Shown here: in pieces, positions 34,624 through 42,883 of the stretch
How the letters are laid out: every line of letters begins with the position of its first letter
How positions within the stretch are numbered: position 1 is the first letter of the stretch
NCBI GenBank assembly: GCA_948433435.1
Contig: CAOJDX010000006.1
Span: 1-55,534, forward strand
Length of the DNA: 55,534 nucleotides
Reading direction: 5' to 3'
Origin: an uncultured Clostridia bacterium
GTDB lineage: Bacteria > Bacillota_I > Bacilli_A > RF39 > UBA660
The notes under the pieces: model-generated
Databases searched by the model: none
What the model was told of the DNA's origin: nothing
The model's input: the letters and a program-made list of their open reading frames with translations, nothing else
Program-made: the position numbers and the translations under genes

Positions 34624-34638
34624 TTTAATTAAAACAGG

Positions 34639-34664
34639 AAACGAGTGTTTAAACTTGTTTTTTT
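34639..34664 (+). terminator. intrinsic terminator
   Basis: AAACGAGT (34639-34646) pairs with ACTTGTTT (34653-34660) with one G-T wobble, followed by a T run to 34664. It closes the OLE-oapA-kinase unit. Confidence 0.75.
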
Positions 34665-34712
34665 AGTCATTATCATGTAAAATTATACATAGTTTTGTGG
34701 AGGTGATAATAT

Positions 34713-36311
34713 ATGTTAGAAGTACGTAATGTTAGTTTAAAATTTGGAAAGAGGACTCTTTTTGAAGATGTTAATTTAAAATTTCAGGATGGTTCTTGCT
34801 ATGGACTAATTGGAGCAAATGGTGCAGGGAAATCAACTTTTTTAAAAATTCTTTCAAAAGAGTTGGATACAACAACAGGGGAAGTATATCTAGAAAAAGG
34901 AAAAAGAATTTCTTTTTTAAAACAAGATCATTATATGTATGATGAGGTAGCTGTTATTAATACTGTTTTAATGGGAAATGAAAAACTCTGGAAAATTATT
35001 GAAGAAAAAAATAAATTATATAGTCAGACAGAATTTTCTGATGAAGATGGAGTTAGGCTAGCTGAACTGGAGGGGGATTTTTTAGATTTAGATGGTTGGA
35101 ATCAAGAGGCCAATGCTGCTACTCTTTTAAATAATTTAGGGGTAGATGAAAAGTTTCATTATAGTTTAATGAAAGATATTCCTGTGAAACTAAGGGTAAA
35201 AGTATTATTGGCTCAGGCTTTATTTGGGGATCCTGATGTTTTACTATTAGATGAACCAACTAATAGTTTAGATATTGATGCAATTAATTGGTTGGAAGAG
35301 TTTATTATTAGTTTTAAAAATACAGTAATTGTAGTATCTCACGATCGATATTTTTTAAATAAAGTATGTACTCATATAGCTGATATTGATTATGGTAAAA
35401 TTAAACTTTATATTGGTAATTATGATTTTTGGTATGAATCAAGTGAATTGTTGCAAAGACAAATTAAAGAGTCTAATAAAAAGAAGGAAGAAAAAATTAA
35501 AGAGTTAAAAGATTTTATTGCTAGATTTTCGGCTAATGCATCAAAGTCAAAGCAAGCAACATCACGTAAGAAAATGCTTGATAATATAGAATTAGAAACA
35601 TTGACTCCGTCTTCTAGAAAGTATCCTTTTATTGAATTTAAGATGAATGAACCGCATGGTAAAGAAATATTAACAGTGGGAAAACTTACTAAAAAAATTG
35701 GAGATAAAATTATATTGGATAAAGTAAGTTTTACTGTAATGCAAGGAGATAAGATTAATATTATTTGTGATGATGATACTAAGAAGACAGCCTTATTTAA
35801 TATTTTAATGGGACTAGATAAAGATTATAGTGGAGAAGTAATTTGGGGTAAAACAATGAAGCCTTCTTATTTACCACAAGATAATTCAGAATATTTTAAT
35901 GATGAGAAGAAAAGTATCATGGAATGGATTGGTGATTTCTATGATATTAAGGATGAAACTATTCTAAGAGGATTTTTAGGCAGAATGCTATTTTCAAAAG
36001 ACGATGTTTTTAAAAAGGTAAGTGTTTTATCAGGAGGAGAAAAAGCTCGCTGCATGTTATCGAAAATGATGTTAGAAAATCCTAATTTTTTAGTATTAGA
36101 TGAACCAACTAACCATTTAGATTTGGAAAGTATTACTTCGCTTAATAAGGGATTAGAGAATTTTGATGGGGAAATTATCTTTACAAGCCGTGATCATGAG
36201 TTGAATAATACTGTAGGAAATAGAATAATTAAGATAATGGAAAATGGTAAGATTATAGATCGATATTTATCTTATGATGAATTTATAGAGAAAGATAGTC
36301 AAGGTAAATGA
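34713..36311 (+). CDS. ABC-F family ATPase, YbiT/YkpA-like, with one degenerate ATP site
   Basis: A 532-residue protein with two ABC domains joined by the ABC-F linker (a charged helix near 250-290) and no membrane part; its length matches the YbiT/YkpA subfamily. Domain 1 has Walker A GANGAGKS (34-41) and LLLDEPTN, but its signature is KDIPVKL where LSGGE is expected. Domain 2 has a good signature (VLSGGEKAR) and Walker B (LVLDEPTNHLD), but its Walker A is CDDDTKKT. Each site is built from one Walker A and the other domain's signature, so one site is complete and the other lacks both. ABC-F proteins act on ribosomes; the exact role is not known. Confidence 0.88.
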   Translation: MLEVRNVSLKFGKRTLFEDVNLKFQDGSCYGLIGANGAGKSTFLKILSKELDTTTGEVYLEKGKRISFLKQDHYMYDEVAVINTVLMGNEKLWKIIEEKNKLYSQTEFSDEDGVRLAELEGDFLDLDGWNQEANAATLLNNLGVDEKFHYSLMKDIPVKLRVKVLLAQALFGDPDVLLLDEPTNSLDIDAINWLEEFIISFKNTVIVVSHDRYFLNKVCTHIADIDYGKIKLYIGNYDFWYESSELLQRQIKESNKKKEEKIKELKDFIARFSANASKSKQATSRKKMLDNIELETLTPSSRKYPFIEFKMNEPHGKEILTVGKLTKKIGDKIILDKVSFTVMQGDKINIICDDDTKKTALFNILMGLDKDYSGEVIWGKTMKPSYLPQDNSEYFNDEKKSIMEWIGDFYDIKDETILRGFLGRMLFSKDDVFKKVSVLSGGEKARCMLSKMMLENPNFLVLDEPTNHLDLESITSLNKGLENFDGEIIFTSRDHELNNTVGNRIIKIMENGKIIDRYLSYDEFIEKDSQGK

Positions 36312-36347
36312 TTATAAAAGAATAGTTTATAAAAGGGGGATAAAAGT

Positions 36348-37202
36348 GTGAATATTTTATTAGAAAGTGAAAATATTTATACGAAAAAAAGAATCAAGAG
36401 TAATGATTTTGAAGAGATTGATACCGCTTATTTATTTACCAATGAAAATATTAATGGTTATATGCCCAATTTAAGTAAGCAGAGTGTATTAACTGTTGGT
36501 AGTTGTGGTGATCATTATTTTAATGCTCTTTTAAATGAAGCACATAAGGTTGATCTATTTGATATCAATTATATTAGTAAGTTTATCATCTATTTAAAAA
36601 AGGCTGGTTTTGAGTATCTTGATTATGATACATTTTGTATTTTTTTTGGACTTTATGATATTCATCGCATATTCGATTATGATATTTATCAATTATTTAG
36701 TAAATTTTTAAATGATGAAGCTACTGCTTATTGGAATTACTTATATAAATTGGCAAGGAATCGTGGACATTCTATTTATGAATCTGATATCATATCTAAC
36801 TATCATCATCATATTGAAGAGGTTCTAGCATCAAATGCATATTTCAAGGAAAAAGAGTTTTTAAAATTGAAAAAGATACTTGCAAATATTTCTGATATTT
36901 CATTTATTCATACTGATATTAATGAATTACCTTTTTTATTACAAGAAAATTATGATTCAATGTTTTTATCTAATATTGGAACTTATCAAAATAATACAAT
37001 TTTTATGAAAACATTAAAGAAATTAAGTAAGTATTTAAATGTGCATGGAAAAATATATTTTGCTTATATTTATGGAAACGTAAGTGAAAAGTCATTATTT
37101 TATCATCAGTTGTTACGGAGTTCTCATTATGATGTTAGGGGTGTTTCTTCAGAGTTGAAGAGTTGTCAAGATCATAAGGTATACATGTATTCTAAAAATT
37201 AA
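36348..37202 (+). CDS. DUF3419/BtaA-like SAM-dependent protein
   Basis: A 284-residue protein beginning at GTG 36348 after AAAAGGGG. The segment SVLTVGSCGDHYFNALLNEAHKV followed by DLFDIN resembles motif I and the acidic turn of the SAM-binding fold in DUF3419/BtaA proteins, which transfer the aminocarboxypropyl group of SAM to lipid. A later MFLSNIGTYQ and a strand (HGKIYFAYIYG) fit the methyltransferase-like core. It is shorter than BtaA (about 400). Related short forms are often listed only as methyltransferase-like, so the exact reaction is open. Confidence 0.5.
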   Translation: MNILLESENIYTKKRIKSNDFEEIDTAYLFTNENINGYMPNLSKQSVLTVGSCGDHYFNALLNEAHKVDLFDINYISKFIIYLKKAGFEYLDYDTFCIFFGLYDIHRIFDYDIYQLFSKFLNDEATAYWNYLYKLARNRGHSIYESDIISNYHHHIEEVLASNAYFKEKEFLKLKKILANISDISFIHTDINELPFLLQENYDSMFLSNIGTYQNNTIFMKTLKKLSKYLNVHGKIYFAYIYGNVSEKSLFYHQLLRSSHYDVRGVSSELKSCQDHKVYMYSKN

Positions 37203-37237
37203 TCAGTTTATATTCTAAAGAATTGATTAATTTTTTT
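37199..37237 (+). terminator. intrinsic terminator
   Basis: TTAATCA (37199-37205) and TGATTAA (37224-37230) pair, with an internal ATTCT/AGAAT stem in the loop, then seven T. The stop codon of the preceding gene lies in the left arm. Confidence 0.75.
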
Positions 37238-37303
37238 CTTTTTTAAATATAAAATTCATGGTATAATACATCTAATTTTATTAGTAAGAAGGAGTTAGAT
37301 GAA

Positions 37304-38086
37304 ATGAAAGATTCAAGTTTTACGGAAAGGGAGATTAACTTAATAGAGAAAGAGATTAGAACGATTGAAGATGAATGTCATAGTAAGATAATGAAATTAC
37401 AAAAAAAGAAGAAAGCCATAAGAGAAATTAATATTTATAGTAGAGAGCAAAGTGCGGATGTAATTGCTTATTTAGTTAGTAAGATGGAAGAAAAACACTA
37501 TATTGCTTGGATGAAAAGCTTTTTTCTATATAAAAGGAGAGAAGATGAAAAAATTAATTATACATTAACTTATTTAGTTGAAGAGGATAAAGAGAAATCT
37601 GCAGAAAAAACAATTCGATATATTTTTGATCAAGCTTCAGAAATGGCAAATTATAGTGATGATTATATTGACTCTTTTTTTGTAGGTAGTAGTAGACAAT
37701 ATGATTTTAGATATGATAAGTTTTTAGATTTTCCACAGCATAACTATATTCAGTTGTCTTATTATAAAACACCTGAAAATTATATTTCTAATCATGAATA
37801 TTATAGAATTACTGATAAGATAATTTATTTAAAAGAACATGGTTTAAACCGTTCTTGGGGTATGGAAAATGGTTTACTAGTGGGTCTTTCCAATATATGT
37901 GATGAAAAGTACAATTATATTGTTGATTTTATGGACTTTATTACTGAGTATAAATTAGAAAATCTTGATTTCAATCCTTCTAAACAAACTATGATGCAAC
38001 TTGCAGATCAGTTTATTAAAGAGTATCAAAAAAATAAAAGTACGATTAAAGTTAAACAAGCAAAAAGGAGAACTAACAAATTTTGA
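37304..38086 (+). CDS. unknown protein with N-terminal coiled coil
   Basis: A 260-residue soluble protein. Residues 1-50 form a charged helix (EREINLIEKEIRTIEDE, then KLQKKKKAIREI) likely to be a coiled coil. The middle is rich in Tyr/Asp, and the C-terminus is basic. No known family recognised. AGAAGGAG supports the start. Its last codons and stop (38084-38086) fall inside a terminator shared with the convergent gene at 38073. Confidence 0.6.
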   Translation: MKDSSFTEREINLIEKEIRTIEDECHSKIMKLQKKKKAIREINIYSREQSADVIAYLVSKMEEKHYIAWMKSFFLYKRREDEKINYTLTYLVEEDKEKSAEKTIRYIFDQASEMANYSDDYIDSFFVGSSRQYDFRYDKFLDFPQHNYIQLSYYKTPENYISNHEYYRITDKIIYLKEHGLNRSWGMENGLLVGLSNICDEKYNYIVDFMDFITEYKLENLDFNPSKQTMMQLADQFIKEYQKNKSTIKVKQAKRRTNKF

Positions 38087-38098
38087 GTTCTCCTTTTT
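38062..38098. terminator. bidirectional terminator inside two overlapping gene ends
   Basis: AAAAAGGAGAACT (38062-38074) pairs perfectly over 13 bp with AGTTCTCCTTTTT (38086-38098). The T-rich arm follows the stem on each strand. The plus-strand gene ends at 38086 and the minus-strand gene at 38073, so both tails overlap it. Confidence 0.85.
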
Positions 38099-39020
38099 CA
38101 CATCTATTTCCCCAACTATCAATTATTTTTTTATCTTTCTTGACTATAATAATTTCACAATTATTCGGACATCTATTACAATTGACTGAAGTTGTTTCAA
38201 AGTGGACTTGATCAATATTAGAAAAGTCATATTTTTTTTCTTCTTCATTTTTGGATAAAATAGCGACACCAATCGCCCCCATTAAATGTCCATTATCTAA
38301 AACATCTATTTTTTTATTTAAAATGTCTTCAAAGGCTTTTTGAACCCCTATATTTTTAGAGACTCCACCTTGAAAAACGATTGGTTCATTAATCTTTTTT
38401 CCTTTGGCAACATTATTTAAATAGTTAAGTGCAACACTGCGACAAAGTCCAGCGACGATATCTTCTTTAGAATAACCTAATTGAGCTTTATGGACTAAAT
38501 CACTTTCTGCGAAAACAGTACATCTAGCTGCTAATAGGGCGGGGTTTTTACTTTTTAGAGCAATTTTTCCAAAATCTTCTACTTGAATTCCTAATCTATT
38601 AGCTTGACTAGATAGGAATGAGCCTGTACCTGCTGCACATAAAGTATTCATAGCATAATCAGTAACGATTCCGTCTTCCATTAAAATGATTTTTGAATCT
38701 TGTCCTCCGATTTCGATAATAGTGCCTACATTGGGACAGATACTACTAGTACCAATCGCATGGGCGGTTATTTCATTTTTTACAATGGTAGCATTTAAAA
38801 TACTTCCAATTAATTTTCTAGCGGAACCAGTAGTTCCCACTCCAACAACATTATACTCAATTTTTTCTTTAAATAATTCTTTTAGTACTTTTTTTACAGC
38901 ATTGATGGGACTTCCTTCGGTCCATAAGTAACTACTTCTAAGAATATGATTTTCTTCATCAATTAAAACTCCTTTAGTTGAAATAGAACCAATATCAATT
39001 CCTAAATAAGCTTTTTTCAT
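38073..39020 (-). CDS. 2-hydroxyacyl-CoA dehydratase activator-like ATPase (HgdC/BadF family)
   Basis: A 315-residue ASKHA ATPase with GIDIGSISTKGVLID, EIGGQDSK, NTLCAAGTGSFL (C128) and AARCTVFAESD (C167). C128 and C167 are the two cysteines that hold the [4Fe-4S] cluster at the dimer interface of HgdC-type activators. A C-terminal extension has CNRCPNNC and WGNRCEKG, so a second metal centre is likely. It overlaps the preceding gene by 4 bases. In many Firmicutes these parts form one fused protein of unknown function, so a link to amino acid fermentation is not proven. Confidence 0.85.
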   Translation of the reverse strand: MKKAYLGIDIGSISTKGVLIDEENHILRSSYLWTEGSPINAVKKVLKELFKEKIEYNVVGVGTTGSARKLIGSILNATIVKNEITAHAIGTSSICPNVGTIIEIGGQDSKIILMEDGIVTDYAMNTLCAAGTGSFLSSQANRLGIQVEDFGKIALKSKNPALLAARCTVFAESDLVHKAQLGYSKEDIVAGLCRSVALNYLNNVAKGKKINEPIVFQGGVSKNIGVQKAFEDILNKKIDVLDNGHLMGAIGVAILSKNEEEKKYDFSNIDQVHFETTSVNCNRCPNNCEIIIVKKDKKIIDSWGNRCEKGELKIC

Positions 39021-40081
39021 TTTTTATCCTTTCTATACTTTAATAAATCAAAGAATGCTTCAAGTCTAGTGTCCACACCACCGTCTTCTTGTTCAGTGTC
39101 AAAGCTAAAGAAGATAATAGGCATGTGGTGGTCATTACAAACATTTTTAATGATTGGGATAGCGCCAATTTCAGGTGTGCAACCAAATGGTTTTGTATGA
39201 ATAATTCCATGATACTTTTTCTTAGATAGGTAGATGCTACGATATACATTATCTAAACCATCGGCTCCTAAGGTATATCGGCAGTATTTTTTACATTTTT
39301 TTAACATTCTCTTTTTTAAAAGAGCTTTTTGCCATAATAGATAACTCAGATTTGTAAATCTTTTAATTTCAATGTTATTTTTAGCTAGTTTCTTTTCTAG
39401 CTCATAAGTACTAAATGGTTCCATAGCTGTATAAAGTTCACCTATAATTCCAATTTTGATTGGATTTTTTTTCTTTATTTTTAACTTTTTCAATTTCTTC
39501 TTATATTTAAAATATAATTTTGTTAATTCTAAATAGTTTTTACAATTAGAAAAGGAGTTCAACATTTCTTTTTTTATCTTAATAAAACTATTTTTTTCTT
39601 TTTCAAAGCCGATATTTTTTCTAATTATTTCGTCTAGCTTATCCATATAGTAGATCATTAAAATCGTTAAACCGCCATAATAGAGAAAAGTTTTATATTT
39701 CAACTTTTCATTTAATTTTTTAAATATTTTGTAAGTATCTTTAATGTAGATACGTTCTTTAGTTGTTAATTTTATAAAAGTAAATTGATAACCCATATCT
39801 CTGAGAATTTTTTCTTGAAGTTCAGCATAATAACGGTATCTACATCCACCACCAGCTTGAAATAAGATTGTTGCTCCATTATTTAGAGATTCTATAAAAT
39901 TTCCGAGGTTATATTTAAAAGGAACACAAACATCACTAGGGGAATATTTATCTCCTAATTCAATTGTTTGCTTGGTAATTGGTGGACTACATTGAACTTC
40001 TATTTCGGTTAAATGACTAATAAAAAATTTAATAGGTACTGAGTAATCTCCTAGATGAGGAAAACTAATGATTTCTTTCAT
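39017..40081 (-). CDS. 2-hydroxyacyl-CoA dehydratase (HgdB)-like component
   Basis: A 354-residue protein with Cys-containing patterns as in the dehydratase family: QCSPPITKQTIELG, SPSDVCVPFKYNLGNFIE and QAGGGCRYRYYAE, then a C-terminal part with GIIHTKPFGCTPEIGA. These resemble the C-terminal portion of the fused activase/DUF2229/HgdB proteins. It overlaps its upstream partner (40065) by 17 bases and its downstream partner by 4, so the three are translationally coupled. Substrate unknown. Confidence 0.7.
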   Translation of the reverse strand: MKEIISFPHLGDYSVPIKFFISHLTEIEVQCSPPITKQTIELGDKYSPSDVCVPFKYNLGNFIESLNNGATILFQAGGGCRYRYYAELQEKILRDMGYQFTFIKLTTKERIYIKDTYKIFKKLNEKLKYKTFLYYGGLTILMIYYMDKLDEIIRKNIGFEKEKNSFIKIKKEMLNSFSNCKNYLELTKLYFKYKKKLKKLKIKKKNPIKIGIIGELYTAMEPFSTYELEKKLAKNNIEIKRFTNLSYLLWQKALLKKRMLKKCKKYCRYTLGADGLDNVYRSIYLSKKKYHGIIHTKPFGCTPEIGAIPIIKNVCNDHHMPIIFFSFDTEQEDGGVDTRLEAFFDLLKYRKDKK

Positions 40082-40970
40082 ATTTCACCTTCATGATATC
40101 AAAGAAAGCATCTAAACGAGTAACTAACCCAGTATTTGAAAAGCTTTCTTTGGTGATTGTTAGTAGAGGAGTTTTTACTTTTCTTTTGATGATTTCATTA
40201 GCTAAGGAATCAGGTCCACAGGGAAAGGTGGAAAGAAGAATAATACCATCTACTTGATCTTGGTAGTATTCAATAGCAGCCATAACTTTTTTACTATGAG
40301 TCCAATGAATATCAGTAGATATTTTATAACATTCACTATCAACGAAACCAGTTTCTAAAAGGTCAGAATAAATAATTTCAATATTATTTATTTCTAAATA
40401 ATTAATAATATCTTTTCCAATGATTTCGTCATATAAATTATATGGATGACCAGCAAAGAGAATTTTCATTTTAGAAGTTTTTAATTTTTCTCTTTGATTT
40501 AGAATTTTATCTTTAAAGTATAGTTCTTTTTTTCTTTTGGCATAGCAGTAAGCATTATAACTATCTATATAACTAAATCCTAGGGTACTGCCTAATTTAG
40601 TATAAGCTAAAACTTCGCTTTTTCCTTCAGTTAAATCAATATTATAATGAAGTATTTTTGTGTCTTGAAATAAATTTTTAGTAAGATCATATAAACAATT
40701 AAAATTAGTGCAAACTTGTTCATATTTTTTTATTGAATACATTCTTGGTACTAGAATATAATCACATTTTTTTTCGAGACTTTTTACTTGTCCTAAAAAA
40801 ATTTTTAGAGAAAGACAAGCTTCACTATCTGCTAAAGATTCTCCATTTTTAATAATTTGCTTATTTGTGTGCTCACTAACAATATAGCTAACATTTAATT
40901 TTTCTAAAAAGTATTTCCACATTATCCCATCATAATAATATAATAATGCCCGTGGTATTCCTATTTTCAT
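40065..40970 (-). CDS. DUF2229-type acyl-CoA dehydratase activase-related protein
   Basis: A 301-residue protein starting IGIPRALLYYYDG, the typical N-terminus of DUF2229. It continues with CLSLKIFLGQV, the CDYILVPRM segment and a late FPCGPDSLANEI pattern. It is the first gene of the minus-strand trio, with GGGAGGAG upstream. Its family occurs as the middle domain of the long fused proteins; here it is a separate subunit. Confidence 0.75.
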   Translation of the reverse strand: MKIGIPRALLYYYDGIMWKYFLEKLNVSYIVSEHTNKQIIKNGESLADSEACLSLKIFLGQVKSLEKKCDYILVPRMYSIKKYEQVCTNFNCLYDLTKNLFQDTKILHYNIDLTEGKSEVLAYTKLGSTLGFSYIDSYNAYCYAKRKKELYFKDKILNQREKLKTSKMKILFAGHPYNLYDEIIGKDIINYLEINNIEIIYSDLLETGFVDSECYKISTDIHWTHSKKVMAAIEYYQDQVDGIILLSTFPCGPDSLANEIIKRKVKTPLLTITKESFSNTGLVTRLDAFFDIMKVKYERNH

Positions 40971-41018
40971 AAAACTCCTCCCTCATAAAAAAATATGTGT
41001 AAACTTTTCAATAATACA

Positions 41019-41047
41019 TTTTCATTATCGACAAAATTTTATATAAT
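41019..41047 (+). promoter_or_regulatory. possible promoter of the nuclease gene
   Basis: TATAAT (41042-41047) is perfect, but the -35 (TTTTCA, 41019-41024) is poor. If used, the transcript starts near 41054 and the gene must start at ATG 41064, not at the upstream ATG 40995. Confidence 0.45.
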
Positions 41048-41063
41048 AAGTATGGTGAAGAAT

Positions 41064-41627
41064 ATGAGAAGAAAGTTATGGGTTGTAGTGATTGGTATTT
41101 TTTTTCTTTTTCCTATTGCTGTATGTGCTGAAAGCAAAGAAGTTAAATTAGTTAAATGTGTAGATGGGGATACGGCTAGATTTTTAATTGATGGAGAAGA
41201 GAGGAGTACTAGATTTTTAGCGATAGATACTCCAGAATCTGTACATCCGAAAAAAAAGCCTGAACAGTATGGTAAGGAAGCTAGTCAATATACTTGTGAT
41301 CAATTGACTAATGCTAAAAAAATAATTATTGAATATGATGAAGGTTCTACTAAGACCGATCAATATGATAGAGTATTAGCATGGATTTTTGTAGATGATA
41401 GACTATTACAAAAAGATTTAGTGAGTAAAGGATATGCTAAAGTTGCTTATCTTTATGGCGATTATAAGTATACTGATATTTTGAAGGAAGAGGAGAAAAA
41501 GGCTAAATTGCAAAAATTAAAGATTTGGGCTATAACAGTTAAGGATTCAAAGGAAAAAGATGAATTAGTTGAAATTTTAAAGAAAATTGCTAAAAAAATA
41601 TTAAAAAAGATAGAAAATATGTTATAA
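41064..41627 (+). CDS. exported staphylococcal nuclease-like (SNase) protein
   Basis: Start ATG 41064 follows GGTGAAG and gives a signal peptide (RRK, a hydrophobic run, VCA-E). The 187-residue product keeps the SNase residues: D36 (VDGDT), R50, D55 and E58 in TRFLAIDTPE, and R103 in YDRVLAWI. These bind calcium and catalyse cleavage of DNA and RNA. It would act outside the cell, for nutrient nucleotides or matrix DNA. A longer frame from 40995 adds residues with no ribosome site. Confidence 0.9.
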   Translation: MRRKLWVVVIGIFFLFPIAVCAESKEVKLVKCVDGDTARFLIDGEERSTRFLAIDTPESVHPKKKPEQYGKEASQYTCDQLTNAKKIIIEYDEGSTKTDQYDRVLAWIFVDDRLLQKDLVSKGYAKVAYLYGDYKYTDILKEEEKKAKLQKLKIWAITVKDSKEKDELVEILKKIAKKILKKIENML

Positions 41628-41653
41628 TCACTTTATGAGAAAGGAGTATTGTT

Positions 41654-42382
41654 ATGGCAAATACAAAGAAGAGTACAGAAGATAAGAGTACAACGAAAAA
41701 AACGACAAAAAAAACAAATACAAAGGTGGAGACTAAAAAGACAACTACCAAAAAAGTAGAAACAGTAAAAAAAGTACCTACTCCAAAGAAGGATGAAAAA
41801 ATTGTAGAAGAGAAAAAAGTAGAAGAAAAGATTGAAATGAAGGCAGAAGATTCTAAAAATGGTAATGTTGCTAAAGGAGTTATTATTACAATTTTATTAG
41901 TTATTTTCTTTATTGTTATTATTACAATTAGTGATTCTGCAAATAAGGGAGAGTATAATAATACACCTAATAATCCTACTATTGGAGATGCAGCTGGTGA
42001 TAGTTCTAATATTTCAGAAGATGAAATGGCTGACCTAAAAGATATTGGAATAACAGAGTATTTAGATTTAAAGAAAAATGCTGAGAAGTATTCTATTATT
42101 TATATAGGACGTCCTACATGTTCACATTGTGAGGTTCAAAAGCCAATTATGCAACATATGGTTTATAAGTATAATATTGAAATTAATTATTTAGATACAG
42201 ATAAACTTGATAATGATGAACTTACTAAATTCCAGAAATCTGATGATTATTTTAGTGAAGGTTGGGGAACACCACTAGTTTTAATTGTAAAAGATGATAA
42301 GATTGTTGACAAATCAGAAGGTGAGACTAGTATTGAGGAGTTAACAGAAATGTTTAAAGAATATGGTTTAATTAGTGAATAG
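41654..42382 (+). CDS. membrane-anchored thioredoxin-like protein
   Basis: A 242-residue protein with a Lys/Thr/Glu-rich cytoplasmic stretch (1-70), a membrane helix (about 73-95) and an exported thioredoxin-like domain. The active site is RPTCSHC, followed by a cis-Pro strand GTPLVLIV. Domain and CxxC match small accessory thioredoxins such as bacteriocin-transport accessory proteins. A TATAAT at 41623 overlaps the preceding stop and could start its transcript. With the proteins at 3553 and 4895 it forms an exported thiol-redox set. Confidence 0.8.
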   Translation: MANTKKSTEDKSTTKKTTKKTNTKVETKKTTTKKVETVKKVPTPKKDEKIVEEKKVEEKIEMKAEDSKNGNVAKGVIITILLVIFFIVIITISDSANKGEYNNTPNNPTIGDAAGDSSNISEDEMADLKDIGITEYLDLKKNAEKYSIIYIGRPTCSHCEVQKPIMQHMVYKYNIEINYLDTDKLDNDELTKFQKSDDYFSEGWGTPLVLIVKDDKIVDKSEGETSIEELTEMFKEYGLISE

Positions 42383-42393
42383 GAGATAATACT

Positions 42394-42831
42394 ATGCAAA
42401 GTATTTATCAGATGGTAGCTGAGTTTAAAAAAAGATATCCGCTTACTATTGGGTGGCGGTATCAAAAAAATGCTAGTGTTATTTTAAAGCATTTAAATCC
42501 AAATGAGTATGTTCAATATGCTTTTATTGCTCAAAAGAATGATAATCCTTTTAATATTTTAGGAAGTGCTGTGATTGCTCTTACTAATGAAAGAATTCTG
42601 ATAGGAAGAAAAAGAGTAGTGATTGGTTATTTTTTTGATTCTATTACTCCAGATTTATTTAATGATTTGAAAATAGCAGGAGGTTTCCTTTGGGGAAAAG
42701 TATATATAGATACAGTAAAAGAGTTTATAACTTTATCTAATATATCTAATGATGCTTTACCAGAATTGGAAACAGCTATTTCGGCATTTATGATGGAACA
42801 GAAGAAAAAATATCATTTAAAAGATGAGTAA
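42394..42831 (+). CDS. bacterial PH-like domain protein
   Basis: A 145-residue cytoplasmic protein with beta-strand rhythm (EYVQYAFIAQ, SAVIALTNERILIGRK, GYFFDSITPDLFNDLKIAGGFL) and a final helix. TNERILIGRK followed by a short turn is the hallmark of YokE-like bacterial PH domains, which seem to act in protein binding. It follows the thioredoxin-like gene by 11 bp, with AGGAGATAAT. Confidence 0.65.
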   Translation: MQSIYQMVAEFKKRYPLTIGWRYQKNASVILKHLNPNEYVQYAFIAQKNDNPFNILGSAVIALTNERILIGRKRVVIGYFFDSITPDLFNDLKIAGGFLWGKVYIDTVKEFITLSNISNDALPELETAISAFMMEQKKKYHLKDE

Positions 42832-42839
42832 AAAATAAT

Positions 42840-42883
42840 AAAATTCTTCTTGATACATATATTGTATTAGGAGGAATTTTTTT
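42840..42883 (+). promoter_or_regulatory. hairpin covering the ribosome site of the LysM gene (attenuator or thermosensor candidate)
   Basis: The arm 42840-42857 pairs along its length with 42863-42880 (18 bp including three G-T wobbles, 5-nt loop). The 3' arm contains AGGAGG (42869-42874), the ribosome site of the gene that starts at 42884. It is followed by the T run up to 42883, next to the ATG. It can hide the ribosome site, or end transcription just before the start codon. Confidence 0.7.

Noticed and set aside
40995..41063. Longer start (ATG 40995) for the nuclease
   Set aside because: It would place extra residues before a good signal peptide and cover the likely promoter; ATG 41064 has the ribosome site.
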